Below are positions 1-5,840 of a DNA stretch of 6,725 nt, piece after piece. Positions within the stretch are counted from its first letter, which is position 1; each line of letters begins with the position of its first letter. Both the position numbers and the translations under genes were made by a program. A model generated the notes under the pieces. The model had not been told where the DNA came from, did no database searches, and saw only the letters and a program-made list of their open reading frames with translations. The stretch is taken from the NCBI GenBank assembly GCA_023417265.1, contig JAEZFY010000067.1, forward strand, positions 1 through 6,725, written 5' to 3'. The stretch is from Actinomycetes bacterium. GTDB taxonomy: Bacteria; Actinomycetota; Acidimicrobiia; Acidimicrobiales; Ilumatobacteraceae.

Positions 1-1
1 G

Positions 2-352
2 GTCGGCACGTTCGGTCCGTTCGCCAGGCGGGCGGCCACCGCCACCGACGTGCTCGCCGGCGCCGGCGCCGACCCGGCCACCACCGCGGCGATCGCCGCG
101 GCCTGGCTCGACGCCCTCGCCACGCGCAACCCCGAGCTCCCCGACGTCGACCTGCAACTCGACCCGGCCGCAGTCGAACTCGTCCGAACCGCAGCCGCCG
201 AGCTGGCCGCCACCGTCCCCCCGATCCCGGCCGATCCGGCGCTGGTGATCGAGCTGGCGACCCCGCGCACCGACGCGTACCTCGCCGAGCACTGCCCCGA
301 CCAGGGCCTGCTGGCCGGCAGCGACGTCACCGGCAGCGACGTCACCGGCTGA
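2..352 (+). CDS. C-terminal part of an unrecognised Ala-rich protein (5' end outside the window)
   Basis: The reading frame is open from base 2 to the TGA at 350-352, so the window shows the last 116 residues. A GTG at 50 is an in-frame codon and need not be the start. Codon third positions are overwhelmingly G or C, as in the neighbouring genes, which supports real coding. The protein is rich in Ala, Asp, Pro and Thr and looks mostly helical (for example AAIAAAWLDALATRN and VELVRTAAAELAATV). No transmembrane segment or catalytic motif is visible. It ends in GSDVTGSDVTG, produced by a 15-bp direct duplication. I do not recognise the family. In related actinobacteria this neighbourhood often holds a threonylcarbamoyl-AMP synthase (Sua5) or a small phosphatase gene, but I see nothing here that identifies either. 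It is followed after 72 nt by rpiB on the same strand. Confidence 0.7.
   Translation, partial: VGTFGPFARRAATATDVLAGAGADPATTAAIAAAWLDALATRNPELPDVDLQLDPAAVELVRTAAAELAATVPPIPADPALVIELATPRTDAYLAEHCPDQGLLAGSDVTGSDVTG
317..346 (+). repeat. 15-bp tandem duplication at the 3' end of the upstream gene
   Basis: GGCAGCGACGTCACC occurs twice, head to tail, at 317-331 and 332-346 with no mismatch. It is in frame and adds a second GSDVT pentad just before the stop codon. Perfect identity suggests a recent slippage duplication. Confidence 0.9.
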
Positions 353-364
353 GCCGCGCCGGCA

Positions 365-387
365 CCGCCCGGCCGGCACGCGGGCGG
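365..387 (+). terminator. GC-rich hairpin between the partial gene and rpiB
   Basis: CCGCCCG (365-371) pairs perfectly with CGGGCGG (381-387) around a 9-nt loop. It lies 13 nt after the upstream stop codon. No run of T follows (the sequence continues GGTGGGGGAG), so it is not a textbook intrinsic terminator. Tail-less hairpins are reported as terminators in high-GC actinobacteria, but in such GC-rich DNA a 7-bp stem can also arise by chance. Confidence 0.3.
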
Positions 388-409
388 GGTGGGGGAGTGG
401 GCGCTCGCC

Positions 410-415
410 TAGGAT
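410..415 (+). promoter_or_regulatory. Possible -10 element (or Shine-Dalgarno) of rpiB
   Basis: TAGGAT at 410-415 fits the actinobacterial -10 pattern TANNNT and ends 9 nt before the rpiB ATG. Transcription would then begin within a few bases of the start codon, giving a leaderless or nearly leaderless mRNA. No -35-like hexamer is visible at 16-19 nt upstream. The same bases contain AGGA (411-414), 10 nt before the ATG, so the site could instead be a ribosome binding site. The sequence alone does not decide. Confidence 0.3.
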
Positions 416-424
416 CGGCGGCCG

Positions 425-886
425 ATGACCCCTCGAGTACCGCTACGGATCGCGTTCGGATGTGACCATGCCGGCTTCGAGCTCAAGCAGCACCTCGCCG
501 AACGGCTCACCGCCGCGGGGCACCACATCATCGACCACGGCACGAACTCGACCGACAGCGTCGACTACCCCGAGTTCTGCGCCGCTGCGGCGCGCAGCGT
601 GCGCGCCGGCGACGCCGACTTCGGCATCGTGATCGGCGGCAGCGGGCAAGGCGAACAGCTCGCCGCCAACAAGGTGCGCGGCGTGCGCGCGGCCCTGTGC
701 AACGAGCTCTACACGGCGCGCATGGCACGCCAGCACAACGACGCCAACGTGCTCGCGATCGGTGCGCGGGTGGTCGGTGTCGGCCTGGCCGAAGAAGTCG
801 TCGACCTGTTCCTGTCCACCGCCTTCGAAGGCGGGCGCCACGCCCGCCGGGTCGCCCAGCTCACCGAGCTCGAGAACGAGTTCTGA
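425..886 (+). CDS. rpiB: Ribose-5-phosphate isomerase B
   Basis: Cytoplasmic enzyme of 153 residues that interconverts ribose 5-phosphate and ribulose 5-phosphate in the non-oxidative pentose phosphate pathway. Family hallmarks are in order: IAFGCDHAGFELK at 9-21 (Asp14-His15 phosphate-binding loop), the DYPEF segment at 47-51, GGSGQGE at 71-77, and RQHNDANVLAIGAR at 102-115. The length is normal for RpiB. The enterobacterial catalytic cysteine is absent: the loop has Ser73 and Glu77 instead, as in the Mycobacterium tuberculosis enzyme, where the Glu acts as base. The ATG at 425 is chosen because the conserved core begins only 7 residues later and AGGA lies 10 nt upstream. glyA begins 15 nt after the stop, so the two form an operon. 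LacAB and other RpiB-like sugar isomerases share the fold, but the single-copy context beside glyA favours RpiB. Confidence 0.95.
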   Translation: MTPRVPLRIAFGCDHAGFELKQHLAERLTAAGHHIIDHGTNSTDSVDYPEFCAAAARSVRAGDADFGIVIGGSGQGEQLAANKVRGVRAALCNELYTARMARQHNDANVLAIGARVVGVGLAEEVVDLFLSTAFEGGRHARRVAQLTELENEF

Positions 887-901
887 CAGAAAGCCGCCGC
901 C

Positions 902-2125
902 ATGCCGTTCCCCACCGACTCGCAGCCCGACACCGAGGTCGAGGCGCTGATCGCCGCCGAGTTCGCGCGCCAGACCACCGGCCTGCAGCTGATCGCCAGC
1001 GAGAACTTCACCAGCCCGGCCGTCATGCGCGCCACCGGCTCGGTGCTCACCAACAAATACTCCGAGGGCTACCCGGGCAAGCGCTACTACGGCGGCAACG
1101 CAGTGGTCGACAGCATCGAGCAGATCGCCATCGACCGGGCCAAGCAGCTGTTCGGCGCCGAGCACGCCAACGTCCAGCCGCACTCCGGGGCGAACGCCAA
1201 CATGTGCGTCTACCAGGGCCTCCTCGAGCCCGGCGACACGGTGATGGGGCTCAGCCTCGATCACGGCGGGCACCTCACCCACGGCTCGCCGGTCAACGCC
1301 TCGGGGCTGCTCTACCACTTCGTCGCCTACGGCGTCGGCGCCGAGGACCGGATCGACCTCGAACAGGCCCACAAGCTCGCCGCCGAGCACCGCCCCAAGC
1401 TGATCGTGGTCGGCACGACGAGCTACCCGCGGCGGCTCGACCCCGAACCGTGGCGGGCGATCGCCGACGAGGTCGGGGCGCTGCTGATGTTCGACATCGC
1501 CCACCTCGCCGGGCTGGTCGCCGGCGGTGCGCACCCCAACCCGGTGCCGTACGCCGACATCGTCACGCTCACCACCCACAAGACGCTGCGCGGTCCACGC
1601 GGTGGGGCGATCCTGTGCAAGGAGCCCTACGCCAAGGCGATCGACAAAGCCGTCTTCCCCGGCTGGCAGGGCGGCCCGCTCGAACACGTCATCGCCGGCA
1701 AGGCGATCGCGTTCGGTGAGGCGCTCCAGCCGAGCTTCCGCGACTACGCCCACCAGGTCGTCAAGAACGCGGCGGCGCTCGCCGCGGCGTTGGCGGGGGA
1801 GGGCTTCGCGCTGGTGTCGGGCGGCACCGACAACCATCTGATGGTGGTCGACCTGCGCCCGTTCGACGCCGAGCTCACCGGCAAGCTCGCCCAGGCGACG
1901 CTCGACGAGCAAGGCATCACGCTCAACAAGAACACGATCCCGAACGACCCGCGCAGCCCGTTCGTCACGAGCGGCCTGCGGATCGGGACCCCGTCGGTCA
2001 CCACCCAGGGCATGACCGAAGCCGAGATGCCCCAGATCGCCAGCCTGATCGCCCGGGCCCTCCGCGGCGACGCCGTGGGCGACGAGGTCGCCACCCTCTG
2101 CGCCGCGTTCCCGCCCTACACCTGA
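902..2125 (+). CDS. glyA: Serine hydroxymethyltransferase
   Basis: PLP-dependent cytoplasmic enzyme of 407 residues that converts serine and tetrahydrofolate to glycine and 5,10-methylene-tetrahydrofolate, the main source of one-carbon units. Conserved blocks in order: LIASENF at 30-36, YSEGYPGKRYYGG at 53-65, HSGANAN at 94-100, DHGGHLTHG at 120-128 (His124 should stack on PLP), FDIAHLAGL at 197-205 (Asp198, His201), TTHKTLRGPRGG at 224-235 with Lys227 as the PLP Schiff-base lysine, LNKNTIPNDP at 341-350, and TSGLRIGTP at 356-364 (Arg360 binds the substrate carboxylate). Length is near the usual bacterial ~415. The often-seen GGCE after RYYGG is GGNA here, closer to the GGNE of many eukaryotic enzymes and not obviously damaging. 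AGAAAG at 888-893 is a weak ribosome binding site 8 nt before the ATG. It lies 15 nt after rpiB, and its stop codon is inside a 14-bp-period repeat. Confidence 0.97.
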   Translation: MPFPTDSQPDTEVEALIAAEFARQTTGLQLIASENFTSPAVMRATGSVLTNKYSEGYPGKRYYGGNAVVDSIEQIAIDRAKQLFGAEHANVQPHSGANANMCVYQGLLEPGDTVMGLSLDHGGHLTHGSPVNASGLLYHFVAYGVGAEDRIDLEQAHKLAAEHRPKLIVVGTTSYPRRLDPEPWRAIADEVGALLMFDIAHLAGLVAGGAHPNPVPYADIVTLTTHKTLRGPRGGAILCKEPYAKAIDKAVFPGWQGGPLEHVIAGKAIAFGEALQPSFRDYAHQVVKNAAALAAALAGEGFALVSGGTDNHLMVVDLRPFDAELTGKLAQATLDEQGITLNKNTIPNDPRSPFVTSGLRIGTPSVTTQGMTEAEMPQIASLIARALRGDAVGDEVATLCAAFPPYT

Positions 2126-2161
2126 TCTCGTCCACCTGATCTCGGCTACCTGATCTCGGCT
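2120..2161 (+). repeat. Three tandem copies of a 14-bp unit spanning the glyA stop codon
   Basis: ACCTGATCTCG recurs at 2120-2130, 2134-2144 and 2148-2158, each followed by 3 bases (TCC, GCT, GCT), so the period is exactly 14. The first copy supplies the last Thr codon and the TGA of glyA; the other two lie in the intergenic region. Because 14 is not a multiple of 3, the copies would not extend one reading frame. Confidence 0.9.
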
Positions 2162-2212
2162 GGGCGGGCGGGGCGCTCGCGGGCTGGCACTCTCCGGTGC
2201 GGCTCGGCTTCG

Positions 2213-2218
2213 TAATGT
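2213..2218 (+). promoter_or_regulatory. Candidate -10 element for a leaderless wecA-like transcript
   Basis: TAATGT matches TANNNT and is the only AT-rich hexamer in a strongly GC-rich 94-nt gap. It ends 7 nt before the GTG at 2226, the distance expected if transcription starts at that codon. No Shine-Dalgarno precedes either GTG (2220 or 2226), consistent with leaderless initiation. A -35 hexamer is not recognisable, so confidence is moderate to low. Confidence 0.4.
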
Positions 2219-2219
2219 C

Positions 2220-3416
2220 GTGGGCGTGAACCCCGGGCTGACCGACTACTTGGCGATCGGCATCGTCGCCGCCGCAGTCACGTGCGCGGTCACGCCGCTC
2301 GTGCGCCGGGTCGCCCGCGAGCTCGGCTGGGTCGCGCAACCCAACGCGCGCTCGGTGCACACCGCACCGATCGCCAACGTCGGCGGGTTGGCGATGGTGA
2401 TCGGCTTCGTCGCCGCGCTCGGCGTGGCCGCCCAACTCGACCGCTTCGAGGTCGTATTCGCCAACAACAGCGAGCCGTTCGGCATCGCCCTCGCGGCGGC
2501 CGTGATGTTCGCGGTCGGGATGCTCGACGACGTGCGCGACCTGCCGCCCCCTGCCAAGGTCACCGGCACGGTCGTCGCCGCCCTGATCCTGTGGCAGTCG
2601 GGGGCGACGATGTTCTACTTCCGCGTCCCGTTCTACGACGTGCTGATCCTGCCGAGCGACTGGGCTCCGCTCGTCACCGTGCTGTGGCTGCTCGGGATGA
2701 CCCAGGCGATCAACCTGATCGACGGCCTCGACGGACTCGCCGCCGGCATCGTCGCGATCGCTGCGTTCGGGTTCTTCCTGTACGCCAACAAGCTGGCGAC
2801 GCTCGACCTGCTCGGCGACTCGAACATCGGCCCGCTGATCGCGATCATCACGGTCGGGATCGCGCTCGGGTTCCTGCCGTTCAACTTCAACCCGGCCCGG
2901 ATCTTCATGGGCGACGGCGGGGCGTATCTGCTGGGCACGCTGCTGGCGGTGTCGACGAGCGTCGTCGGGGGGCGCGCCGCCCCGGGCACCCAGGACTTCG
3001 TCGGCCAGACGTTCTTCTTCTTCGCCCCGCTCGTGATCCCGCTCCTGATCCTCGGGGTGCCGATCCTCGACACGCTGTTCGCGATCGTCCGGCGGGTGTC
3101 GAAACGGCAAGCATTCGACGTCGCCGACAAGGGCCACCTGCACCACCGCCTGATGAACCTCGGCCACGGCCATCGCCGCAGCGTGTTGATCCTGTGGGGA
3201 TGGACGCTGCTGCTGACCGCGTTCGTGCTGTGGCCGGTGCTGCGCGGCGGCAACCCGCGCTACCTCACGTTCGGCATCGCCGCGCTCGGCATCGCCCTGT
3301 TCACCGTGCTCCACCCGATGGTCCAGCGCCGGCGGGCGCTCGAGCTGGAAGCCGTGTTGAGCCGCCCGGCGGCCGAACAGATCGACCCCAACCGCCCCGA
3401 ACGTCAAGAGGTCTAG
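2220..3416 (+). CDS. wecA: WecA/TagO-like polyprenyl-phosphate N-acetylhexosamine-1-phosphate transferase
   Basis: Polytopic membrane enzyme (398 residues from GTG 2220, 396 from GTG 2226) that should transfer a UDP-sugar's sugar-1-phosphate to a polyprenyl phosphate carrier, the first step of a lipid-linked wall or surface glycan. About ten or eleven hydrophobic segments cover residues 8-365. Family motifs: VGMLDDVRDLPP at 99-110 (Asp103, Asp104, Asp107), NLIDGLDGLAAG at 165-176, FNFNPARIFMGDGG at 221-234 (Asp232), and GHLHHRL at 305-311. The His-rich loop marks the WecA/TagO branch rather than MraY, which works on UDP-MurNAc-pentapeptide. The sugar cannot be read from sequence; in mycobacteria the homologue beside atp starts the arabinogalactan linker. 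The last ~30 residues are charged and cytoplasmic. There is no ribosome binding site at either GTG; 2226 fits the -10 at 2213-2218 better. It ends 54 nt from the convergent DinB-like gene. Confidence 0.9.
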   Translation: MGVNPGLTDYLAIGIVAAAVTCAVTPLVRRVARELGWVAQPNARSVHTAPIANVGGLAMVIGFVAALGVAAQLDRFEVVFANNSEPFGIALAAAVMFAVGMLDDVRDLPPPAKVTGTVVAALILWQSGATMFYFRVPFYDVLILPSDWAPLVTVLWLLGMTQAINLIDGLDGLAAGIVAIAAFGFFLYANKLATLDLLGDSNIGPLIAIITVGIALGFLPFNFNPARIFMGDGGAYLLGTLLAVSTSVVGGRAAPGTQDFVGQTFFFFAPLVIPLLILGVPILDTLFAIVRRVSKRQAFDVADKGHLHHRLMNLGHGHRRSVLILWGWTLLLTAFVLWPVLRGGNPRYLTFGIAALGIALFTVLHPMVQRRRALELEAVLSRPAAEQIDPNRPERQEV

Positions 3417-3419
3417 GCC

Positions 3420-3447
3420 AGCACGACCGGCCCGACGAGCTCGTGCT
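3420..3447. terminator. Hairpin between convergent wecA-like and DinB-like genes
   Basis: AGCACGA (3420-3426) pairs perfectly with TCGTGCT (3441-3447) around a 14-nt loop. A further CCAG/CTGG pairing (3418-3421 with 3449-3452, in an alternative register) could lengthen it. A 10-bp perfect palindrome, ACGAGCTCGT, sits at 3435-3444 and offers an alternative fold. It lies just after the wecA-like stop (3416) and before the stop of the minus-strand gene (3471), where a bidirectional terminator would be expected. No T-tract is present on either strand. Confidence 0.4.
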
Positions 3448-3470
3448 CCTGGGATCGGCGGCGTCGGCGG

Positions 3471-4214
3471 TCAGGTCAGGAGGGCGAGGTCGCGGCGGAT
3501 GTAGCGCAGGTGTGCCCACTCCTCCTCGAGGATCACGCGCACGCAGTCGCCCACGGTCGGATGCCAGTCGCCGCCGCCCCACGGGTTGTCGCGCTCCTCG
3601 GCGAGCAGTTCGGGGGTGGCCGTGGCGAGGAAGTCGGTCACCATCTGTTGGCGTTCGGCGCGCACGGCGAGGATCTCGACGAACGTCGGCGGGGCCTCGC
3701 GGAAGATCGACATGTCGAAGCCCATCTCGGCGGCCCCGGTGAAGATCAGGCCGAGTTCGTGAAACGGCTGGGGCTGGCGCAGGATGCCGCCGCCGAGCCA
3801 GGCGTCGGTGGCCAGCACGAGGTGGCGCAGGGTCTCGGCGAGCGACCACTCACCGGGGACGTGGGCGTCGACGCGCTCGGCCGGCGTCGCCGTGACCGTG
3901 GCGTTCCACGCCGCTTGCACCGTGACCCACGCGTCGCGCAGGCCCTCGGGCGTTGTCGCGTTCTGGAGTTCGCGGCCGGGGAACTGGCGGTTGAGCTCGG
4001 CGTCGACGAGCGGTACGACGTCGACGCCGTTGACGATCAGCGTGCCGAACAACAGGTCGTGGCTGTCGATGTCGAGCCCGCCGACGTCGACGCTGCGCAT
4101 CGTCACACCGGTGAGGTCGCACCCGAGGAACGTCGCGCCGCGGAAGCGTTGGCGCACGAAGCGGGCACCCTCGAAGTTTCCGGTGGAGTTCTCGGCGTCC
4201 GGAGCGCTCGTCAT
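3471..4214 (-). CDS. Pentapeptide-repeat + DinB-like (DinB_2 type) protein
   Basis: Predicted soluble protein of 247 residues with two parts. Residues 14-49 form a short pentapeptide-repeat segment: hydrophobic residues recur every fifth position (Phe14, Phe19, Phe24, Phe29, Leu34, Met39, Val44, Ile49), as in a two-turn quadrilateral beta-helix. From about residue 90 to the end it resembles the DinB/YfiT-like four-helix bundle: WNATV near 103, EWSLAETLRHLVLATDAW at 122-139 and EEEWAHLRYIRRDLALL at 230-246. His131 and His235 sit where this superfamily carries metal-binding histidines; His118 or His218 could be the third ligand. Members are metal-dependent, often thiol-linked enzymes (mycothiol or bacillithiol transferases), but most proteins of this architecture have no known substrate and I assign none. 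The ATG at 4214 has no clear ribosome binding site and may be leaderless. It converges with wecA and diverges from the atp operon. Confidence 0.85.
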   Translation of the reverse strand: MTSAPDAENSTGNFEGARFVRQRFRGATFLGCDLTGVTMRSVDVGGLDIDSHDLLFGTLIVNGVDVVPLVDAELNRQFPGRELQNATTPEGLRDAWVTVQAAWNATVTATPAERVDAHVPGEWSLAETLRHLVLATDAWLGGGILRQPQPFHELGLIFTGAAEMGFDMSIFREAPPTFVEILAVRAERQQMVTDFLATATPELLAEERDNPWGGGDWHPTVGDCVRVILEEEWAHLRYIRRDLALLT

Positions 4215-4220
4215 GCCGGC

Positions 4221-4249
4221 AGTCTGGCCGACGTGGGCGTCCGGGTCGG
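4221..4249 (-). promoter_or_regulatory. Weak candidate promoter of the DinB-like gene
   Basis: Read on the minus strand, CCGACC (4249-4244), a 17-nt spacer and CAGACT (4226-4221) resemble a degenerate -35/-10 pair. CAGACT ends 6 nt before the ATG, which would give a leaderless mRNA, and no Shine-Dalgarno is visible. Both hexamers depart from consensus, and the -10 lacks its first T. Confidence 0.25.
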
Positions 4250-4251
4250 GG

Positions 4252-4281
4252 TTGTTTCGGCGACGTCCCGTGGGCTAGTTT
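4252..4281 (+). promoter_or_regulatory. Candidate promoter of the atp operon
   Basis: TTGTTT (4252-4257), an 18-nt spacer and TAGTTT (4276-4281) form the best -35/-10 pair in the divergent intergenic region, and the T-richness is striking against the GC-rich background. Transcription would start near 4288, after the GTG at 4282 and about 40 nt before the ATG at 4330. This argues that ATG 4330 is the true first start codon of the operon. Confidence 0.45.
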
Positions 4282-4329
4282 GTGCGCGCGTTCACAAAGT
4301 CGTGGACCGATCGCCCCGCCACCGCCTCG

Positions 4330-4566
4330 ATGAAGCCCACCCACTCCGATTCCAACCTCGCTCGCGGGATGGATCTTGCGTTCACGCTCGGGGTCTTCCT
4401 GGTGGCCGGCCTGCTCCTCGACCGGTGGCTCGGCACGGCGCCCGTGTGCACGATCGCCGGCATCGTGATCGCCTCGGTCGGCCAGTTCGTGCGCATGAAG
4501 TACGCCTACGACGCCACCATGGAACAGCTCGAAGCCGAACGCCGTGCGGCCCGGGGGCAGGCGTGA
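4330..4566 (+). CDS. atpZ: AtpZ/AtpI-family small membrane protein, first gene of the atp operon
   Basis: Small membrane protein of 78 residues with two predicted transmembrane helices (about 14-30 and 37-54) and a charged C-terminal tail (EQLEAERRAARGQA). The pattern GLLLDRWLGTAPVCTIAGIVIASVGQFV matches the ATPase_gene1 family (AtpZ), with Asp31 at the end of helix 1 and the GT.P turn between the helices. The family accompanies F0 genes and has been proposed to act with AtpI in ion supply or F0 assembly; the role is not settled. The frame also allows GTG 4282 (94 residues), but the candidate promoter -10 covers 4276-4281 and transcription would start past that codon. ATG 4330 leaves a family-like short N-terminus. 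No clear Shine-Dalgarno is visible. The stop TGA overlaps the next ATG by one base (TGATG), implying translational coupling. Confidence 0.8.
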   Translation: MKPTHSDSNLARGMDLAFTLGVFLVAGLLLDRWLGTAPVCTIAGIVIASVGQFVRMKYAYDATMEQLEAERRAARGQA

Positions 4567-5024
4567 TGGCCACTCCGGCCAACCCGGCCAACGGCACGCC
4601 GATCGCCACCCGGCTCGATGGCGACGCGGTCGAGGTCACCGTGTCGCGCGACATGATCAAGCGCGGGCTCTGGGTGGCGCCGCTGCTCGTCGTGATCGCC
4701 TACCTGATCTGGGGTACCGACGGCGCCGCCTCGGCCGCCTTCGCGATCGGGCTCGTGCTCGTCAACTTCGCGCTCTCGGCGTTCCTCATCGCCTCGACCG
4801 CCAAGATTTCGCTCGGGTTGATGATGGGAGCCACGCTGTTCGGCTACTTGATCCGGCTCGCGCTGGTCGGCCTGGCGGTGCTCCTCGTCCGCGACGCCGA
4901 CTGGATTTCGCATCCGGCACTCGGAGCGACCATCATCGTGACGCACCTCGGGCTCCTGATCTGGGAGCTCAAGTACGTCGCGATCTCCCTGGCCCACTCT
5001 GGCCTCAAGCCCGTACGCAACTAA
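4566..5024 (+). CDS. atpI: AtpI-like ATP synthase accessory membrane protein
   Basis: Membrane protein of 152 residues: a soluble N-terminus of ~33 residues (ending VSRDMIKRG), then four hydrophobic segments at about 34-49, 55-77, 83-108 and 117-140, and a short basic tail (GLKPVRN). The position directly before atpB, the length and the four-helix layout fit AtpI (ATP synthase protein I, ATP-synt_I family), which in other bacteria helps assemble the c-ring. Family sequence conservation is low, so the call rests on topology and place. The frame is open upstream to 3510, but that part is antisense to the DinB-like gene. ATG 4566 (or GTG 4563) overlaps the atpZ stop and is the sensible start. 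An unstructured-looking 42-nt gap leads to atpB. Confidence 0.75.
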   Translation: MATPANPANGTPIATRLDGDAVEVTVSRDMIKRGLWVAPLLVVIAYLIWGTDGAASAAFAIGLVLVNFALSAFLIASTAKISLGLMMGATLFGYLIRLALVGLAVLLVRDADWISHPALGATIIVTHLGLLIWELKYVAISLAHSGLKPVRN

Positions 5025-5066
5025 AGCGACCGAACGACACCGCACCACAAGGGACCTTCCGGACAC

Positions 5067-5828
5067 ATGCTCGCCCTCGAATTCCCGCCGATCAACGAAC
5101 TCGTCCGCTGGCGCGACGTGTGGAGCCCTGCGGGGCTCAACAAAGTCGGCATCATCTGCGTGCTGGCGGCGCTGATCTCGATCGGGATCTTCCTGATCGC
5201 TGCCCGCGCCGACGGCCTGAAGGCGCCGCGCGGCATCCGCAACCTCGCCGAGATCATCGTCGAGTTCGTCGAGAACCAGATCATCATGCCGACGATGGGC
5301 AAGGCCGGGCTGGGCTGGACACCGTTCATGCTCAGCTTGTTCGTGTTCATCTACCTGTGCAACCTGCCGGGCATCATCCCGGTGGTCTTCTACATGCCGG
5401 CCACTGCCCGCTTGGCGATCCCGCTGTTCCTTGCCGTCGTGGTGTGGCTCGTGTTCGTGGCGGTCGGCATCAAGCACCAGGGCATCGGCTACTTCACGCA
5501 CCTGTTGTGGCCGCCCGGCGTGCCGGTGGCGCTCAAGCCGCTGGTCGGTCTGATCGAGTTCGTCTCGACGATCCTCGTGCGCCCGTTCTCGCTCACCATC
5601 CGACTCTTCGCCAACCTGTTCGCCGGGCACATCTTGCTGGTGACGTTCTCGCTGCTCACCGAGGAGCTGGTGGAGGGCGACTGGGCGCTGAAGTGGATGG
5701 CGATCCTGCCGTTCTTCATGCTCATGTTCATCACCGCCTTCGAGGTGCTCGTCGGGTTCCTCCAGGCCTACATCTTCGCCATGCTCGCCGGCGTGTACAT
5801 CGGCACGTCGATGCACTCCGAGCACTGA
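5067..5828 (+). CDS. atpB: ATP synthase F0 subunit a
   Basis: Subunit a (253 residues) forms the proton half-channels and faces the rotating c-ring of the F1F0 ATP synthase in the cytoplasmic membrane. Five or six transmembrane segments are visible, the first at about 26-46. The key helix is SLTIRLFANLFAGHILL at 175-191: Arg179 equals the essential E. coli Arg210, Asn183 equals Asn214, and His188 stands where E. coli has Glu219. In the last helix, FEVLVGFLQAYIF at 225-237, Glu226 stands where E. coli has His245 and Gln233 equals Gln252. So the Glu/His pair is swapped, as in mitochondrial subunit a. The ATG at 5067 follows AAGGGA (5049-5054) at a rather long 12-nt spacing. It lies 42 nt after atpI and 88 nt before atpE; a repeat-rich leader fills the latter gap. 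Confidence 0.97.
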   Translation: MLALEFPPINELVRWRDVWSPAGLNKVGIICVLAALISIGIFLIAARADGLKAPRGIRNLAEIIVEFVENQIIMPTMGKAGLGWTPFMLSLFVFIYLCNLPGIIPVVFYMPATARLAIPLFLAVVVWLVFVAVGIKHQGIGYFTHLLWPPGVPVALKPLVGLIEFVSTILVRPFSLTIRLFANLFAGHILLVTFSLLTEELVEGDWALKWMAILPFFMLMFITAFEVLVGFLQAYIFAMLAGVYIGTSMHSEH

Positions 5829-5840
5829 CCCAGATCCCCC

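Noticed and set aside
2..352. Sua5 (threonylcarbamoyl-AMP synthase) or a small phosphatase as identity of the partial gene, by synteny
   Set aside because: No motif of either family is visible in the 116 residues available, so the product is left unnamed.
443..1912. Long minus-strand open frame (489 codons) over rpiB and glyA
   Set aside because: It is antisense to two clear enzymes. Long antisense frames are expected in high-GC DNA, and the translation is low-complexity (Val, Gly, Arg, Asp-rich) with no family motif.
1998..3407. Long minus-strand open frame (469 codons) over the wecA-like gene
   Set aside because: It is antisense to a multi-motif membrane enzyme. Its translation is a hydrophilic Arg/Asp/Gln-rich mirror of hydrophobic codons, typical of a shadow frame.
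4282..4329. GTG 4282 as the atpZ start
   Set aside because: It directly follows the candidate -10 (4276-4281), so transcription would start after it, and the extra 16 residues do not look like the family. ATG 4330 is preferred.
3510..4562. Plus-strand frame continuous with atpI, giving a 504-codon open frame
   Set aside because: The upstream part is antisense to the DinB-like gene and crosses the atpZ gene in another frame. Only the segment from 4566 has AtpI-like character.
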